A DNA stretch of 6,303 bases from the NCBI GenBank assembly GCA_022795575.1, contig JAAWGY010000142.1, positions 1 through 6,303 on the forward strand, written 5' to 3'. Below are positions 4,108-6,303 of this stretch, one piece after another. Each line of letters begins with the position of its first letter. Positions within the stretch are counted from its first letter, which is position 1. The notes beneath the pieces are model-generated. The model did no database searches. It saw only the letters and a program-made list of their open reading frames with translations, and was not told the origin of the DNA. Made by a program: the position numbers and the translations under genes. The stretch is from Angelakisella sp. (GTDB lineage Bacteria > Bacillota > Clostridia > Oscillospirales > Ruminococcaceae).

Positions 4108-5478
4108 ATGGAATCACAATTTGTATGGCAGGAAGAGTTCAATATTGGGGTGGAATCCATCGATAGAGACCACCAGAAGCTGTTCAAAATCATCAACAAG
4201 CTATTTGCCCTAAAGGAAGAGGGCAAAAACGACCAGTGGGCCTGCCAGGAGAGCATCAAATTCTTCCGGGCCCACGCCACCAACCATTTCGCCTCCGAGG
4301 AGGCTTATATGGCCTCTATCCACTTCGATGGACTGGAGGCCCACCGGGAGGTCCACCGCACCTTCCGGGAGAATACCCTTCCCGCCCTGGAGCACGAGCT
4401 GGAGCAGACCGAGTACTCCACCGAGGCAATCGACCACTTCCTGGGTGTCTGCGCCGGCTGGCTCATCGGACATACCCTTACCGACGACCAGTCCATCACC
4501 GGCAAGCACATCCACAGGTGGAAGAACCTTCTCCCCGGGGAGGAACAAACCGCCTTCAAAAAGGTCATCAAACAGCTGGTCTTTGATATGTTCCACCTGG
4601 AGTCCAAGCTCATCAGCGACGTTTACGGCGGCGAGAAGTTCGGCAAGGGGATCTACTACCATCTGATCTACGGCTGCGACCAGAACGAAAAAAAGCAGGA
4701 AGTCCTTATGATCTTTGAAGACAAGGTCCTCATCAACACCGTGGGCAAGATTATGGGCATCCAGACCAACAAGCTGGATGATATGCTTATCCACGCCGCG
4801 CGGTACACCGCCCGCCAGTTTGTGCAGCGGGTCATCGAATCCTTCCCCGCAATGGACGGGTACCATCTCCAGGGGGAGAACCTTCTCTTCTACGACCAGT
4901 TCAAGACCATCTTCCAGCGGCAGCAGCCCCAGGCCAGCCTTCTTTTCGATACCGGCGTTGGATACTTTGCCTTCTGCATCATCGCCCCCCACCTGCTGGA
5001 GCAGGGGGTCGGCAGCATGATCCAGGCGGAAAGGGCCATGACCGAGGTGGAGGAGTACTTAAACCGCCGCAAGGAAAAGCACGCCCAGCGCAAGGCCGAG
5101 CATAAGCAGAAGATCCTTATCGTTGACGACTCGGCCACCATCCGGGAGGGCATCAAGCGGCTGCTGGGGGAGAAATACGAGGTAGCCACAGCGGAATCCG
5201 GGGTTGCCGCCATCCGCTCCGTCACCCTGGACCGCCCCGACCTGGTTCTGCTGGACTACGAGATGCCGGTTTGCGACGGCAGGCAGACGCTGGAGATGCT
5301 CCGCTCCGAAAAGGAGTTTGAGGACCTGCCTGTGATCTTCCTGACCGGCCGGTGGGATCCCCAAAGCATGATTCAGGTGATGCCTCTAAAGCCGGCGGGG
5401 TACCTGATTAAGAGCTCCAAGCCGGATTCCATCAAGAAGGAGATTGAGGCCTTCTTTGAGAAGAAGAAGGATTCGTGA
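4108..5478 (+). CDS. Hemerythrin - central domain - response regulator receiver protein
   Basis: A 456-aa soluble protein with three parts. Residues 1-135 form a bacteriohemerythrin domain, a four-helix bundle holding an O2-binding di-iron site. All expected ligands are present: His22 (DHQKLF), His60 and Glu64 (HFASEE), His79 and His83, His122 and Asp127 (WLIGHTLTDD). Residues about 150-305 are a domain I cannot assign firmly. Alternating strands (EVLMIFEDKVLINTVGKIMG, then SLLFDTGVGYFAFCI) around a helix resemble CheX/CheC proteins, but the E-x2-N phosphatase signature is not seen. A charged helix (308-334) leads to a receiver domain (335-452) with Asp340/Asp341, phosphoacceptor Asp383 (LLDYEMP), Thr413 and Lys435. 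No DNA-binding or enzymatic output domain follows. It likely senses O2, redox state or iron and takes a phosphoryl group from an unlinked kinase (inference). It has its own promoter and terminator. Confidence 0.88.
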   Translation: MESQFVWQEEFNIGVESIDRDHQKLFKIINKLFALKEEGKNDQWACQESIKFFRAHATNHFASEEAYMASIHFDGLEAHREVHRTFRENTLPALEHELEQTEYSTEAIDHFLGVCAGWLIGHTLTDDQSITGKHIHRWKNLLPGEEQTAFKKVIKQLVFDMFHLESKLISDVYGGEKFGKGIYYHLIYGCDQNEKKQEVLMIFEDKVLINTVGKIMGIQTNKLDDMLIHAARYTARQFVQRVIESFPAMDGYHLQGENLLFYDQFKTIFQRQQPQASLLFDTGVGYFAFCIIAPHLLEQGVGSMIQAERAMTEVEEYLNRRKEKHAQRKAEHKQKILIVDDSATIREGIKRLLGEKYEVATAESGVAAIRSVTLDRPDLVLLDYEMPVCDGRQTLEMLRSEKEFEDLPVIFLTGRWDPQSMIQVMPLKPAGYLIKSSKPDSIKKEIEAFFEKKKDS

Positions 5479-5502
5479 TTTTGCTACCCTTGCTATAATA
5501 GC

Positions 5503-5540
5503 ACCGGGGCGGGAACGGGGTTCCTGCTCCGGTTTTTTTC
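5503..5540 (+). terminator. Intrinsic terminator of the hemerythrin receiver gene
   Basis: Arms 5503-5516 (ACCGGGGCGGGAAC) and 5520-5533 (GTTCCTGCTCCGGT) pair over 14 bp with two G-U wobbles and a GGG loop. Seven T (5533-5539) follow. It starts 25 nt after the stop codon. A small perfect TGCTA-TAA-TAGCA hairpin (5491-5503) directly precedes it. Confidence 0.92.
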
Positions 5541-5804
5541 TGCCATTTATCAATACACACTGTATATTCTTTGGTTTGTTTTCTGGTTTTTCGGGGGTTT
5601 TAGGCCCGTTTGTGTAAAATGCGTTTGCCTCCTCCTTTCCGGTGGCCTGATGATGAGGTGCCTCCGGCGGATCTGATTCCCTGCGGGGGGAGCGTGGGCG
5701 CTTTGTTTGTTGTTCTGTTGCTCCGTTTCGTTGTGGGGGCGGGGTGGTGGTTTCTTTGTGGCCTTTCTTAGGCTGGCGCGTAACTGAAAATGTTTGTGCC
5801 TTGA
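5541..5804. other. G/T-rich gene-free stretch
   Basis: No ribosome binding site followed by a convincing protein, no RNA gene and no strong hairpin is seen. The plus strand is clearly G/T-rich. One 16-nt string, ATTCCCTGCGGGGGGA (5676-5691), recurs exactly at 5965-5980 inside the following hairpin mosaic. Confidence 0.6.
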
Positions 5805-6026
5805 CCGCCTCCCCGGCGGGGGGTCACTTTCTGGATCGCCAGAAAGTAACCAAAGAGCGACTTAAGGGCTTTGCCCTTAAGAATCCTACCAGGGGGTTCC
5901 CCCTGGACCTCCCAGCGGATGGGGCAAACGCCCCATACCCTCTTATCCCTGCGGGGCTATTCGTATTCCCTGCGGGGGGAAGCCCCCCTCCGGCCTACGG
6001 CCTACGGGGCCGCCGCCGAGCGGCGG
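5805..6026. repeat. Dense mosaic of perfect hairpin modules
   Basis: Modules in order: CCGCC/GGCGG (5805-5809, 5815-5819); ACTTTCTGG/CCAGAAAGT (5826-5834, 5839-5847, loop ATCG); CTTAAGGGC/GCCCTTAAG (5861-5869, 5873-5881, loop TTT); CCAGGGGG/CCCCCTGG (5889-5896, 5899-5906); ATGGGGC/GCCCCAT (5919-5925, 5930-5936, loop AAAC); CCC-TGCG-GGG (5947-5956); GGGGGG/CCCCCC (5974-5979, 5983-5988); the tandem CGGCCTA pair (5991-6004); CCGCCG/CGGCGG (6010-6015, 6021-6026). No T-runs follow, so these are not terminators. The AGAAAGTAACCAAAGAG and CTTAAGGGC segments look like dispersed intergenic sequence I associate with Faecalibacterium-type genomes (recall, unverified). Confidence 0.75.
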
Positions 6027-6138
6027 GGGAATTGATTTGGGATGGGCTTGCTTGTTTGTGGCTATGTTTTATTGTGGGGTGGGCGGCAAACCATCATTGG
6101 CCCCATCCTTACCATTACACTACTGTTAGAAACCACAG

Positions 6139-6154
6139 CCTGATAGCCTGATAG
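6139..6154 (+). repeat. Tandem duplication of CCTGATAG
   Basis: Two exact, adjacent copies of the 8-mer CCTGATAG (6139-6146 and 6147-6154) lie just before the next hairpin group. They could be a replication slippage product or a small target-site-like duplication. Confidence 0.6.
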
Positions 6155-6155
6155 A

Positions 6156-6298
6156 ACGGCAAGGCCCGTGTTCTTTGGTACAAGCCCTGCCGTAAACCGT
6201 TTCTCCAAAGGGCTGCGCCAGCAGCCCCTACGGCCAACCGCCGAAGGCGGCTCTTAGGCCGGCCTCCCCTGAAAGGGGAGGTGTCGCCCGCAGGCGAC
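6156..6298. repeat. Hairpin module chain at the right window edge
   Basis: Modules: ACGGCA+GGC with GCC+TGCCGT (6156-6165, 6184-6193, one A-C mismatch); GGGCTGC/GCAGCCC (6210-6216, 6221-6227, loop GCCA); CCGCC/GGCGG (6238-6242, 6246-6250, loop GAA); the palindrome AGGCCGGCCT (6256-6265); CCTCCCCT/AGGGGAGG (6263-6270, 6274-6281, loop GAA); GTCGCC/GGCGAC (6283-6288, 6293-6298, loop CGCA). The chain probably continues past the window. Its style matches 22-168. Confidence 0.75.
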
Positions 6299-6303
6299 GG
6301 AGG

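Noticed and set aside
4210..4992. 260-codon minus-strand open frame
   Set aside because: It is the antisense shadow of the hemerythrin receiver gene, whose metal ligands and receiver motifs are intact on the plus strand.
5491..5503. Extended -10-like TGCTATAAT after the hemerythrin stop codon
   Set aside because: It forms part of a perfect TGCTA-TAA-TAGCA hairpin, has no -35 and sits immediately before a terminator, so a promoter there makes little sense.
5744..6151. 135-codon open frame on the plus strand
   Set aside because: It runs through the hairpin mosaic, has no ribosome binding site and gives a low-complexity Pro/Gly/Arg-rich translation typical of GC-rich repeats.
1..6303. CRISPR array, tRNA, rRNA, insertion sequence or phage genes
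   Set aside because: No regularly spaced identical repeats, no cloverleaf or rRNA-like sequence, and no transposase, integrase or structural phage protein could be read on either strand.

Overview
The window looks like a GC-rich chromosomal stretch from a Clostridia-class Firmicute, probably an Oscillospiraceae/Ruminococcaceae-type gut bacterium. This rests on strong AGGAGG-type ribosome binding sites, a trmK/nif3 gene pair typical of Firmicutes, TATAAT-type -10 boxes, and intergenic DNA made of many short perfect hairpins. The assignment is inference; no marker gene fixes the genus.

Layout. 1-231: intergenic DNA built of perfect hairpin modules, ending in the leader of the first gene. 232-909: a 225-aa protein resembling the SUKH (SMI1/KNR4) superfamily. 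928-1617: trmK, tRNA (adenine-22-N1) methyltransferase, 18 nt downstream and probably co-transcribed. 1799-2290: an unrecognised 163-aa protein. 2354-2528: remains of a SnoaL-like/NTF2-like gene with an internal deletion that joins its N-terminus to its C-terminus out of frame. 2584-3345: a short-form Nif3-like dinuclear-metal protein. 3346-4038: a long non-coding tract holding a second, inverted copy of the first repeat, a large nested stem-loop, a bidirectional terminator and a minus-strand G-quadruplex motif. 4108-5478: a single-gene unit encoding hemerythrin - central domain - response-regulator receiver, ending at a strong terminator (5503-5540). 5541-6303: gene-free, with a G/T-rich half followed by a dense series of hairpin modules running to the window edge.

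How it fits together. trmK and nif3 are usually adjacent in Firmicutes; here an unknown gene and a decayed gene lie between them. The hemerythrin receiver protein has all seven expected metal ligands and an intact phosphorylation site, so it plausibly links O2 or redox/iron sensing to phosphorelay signalling.

The least explained content is the intergenic hairpin mosaic. Two 68-nt copies (101-168 and, inverted, 3395-3462) match at 63 of 68 positions, and two of the five differences form a compensatory base-pair swap inside a stem. That hints at selection on folded structure.
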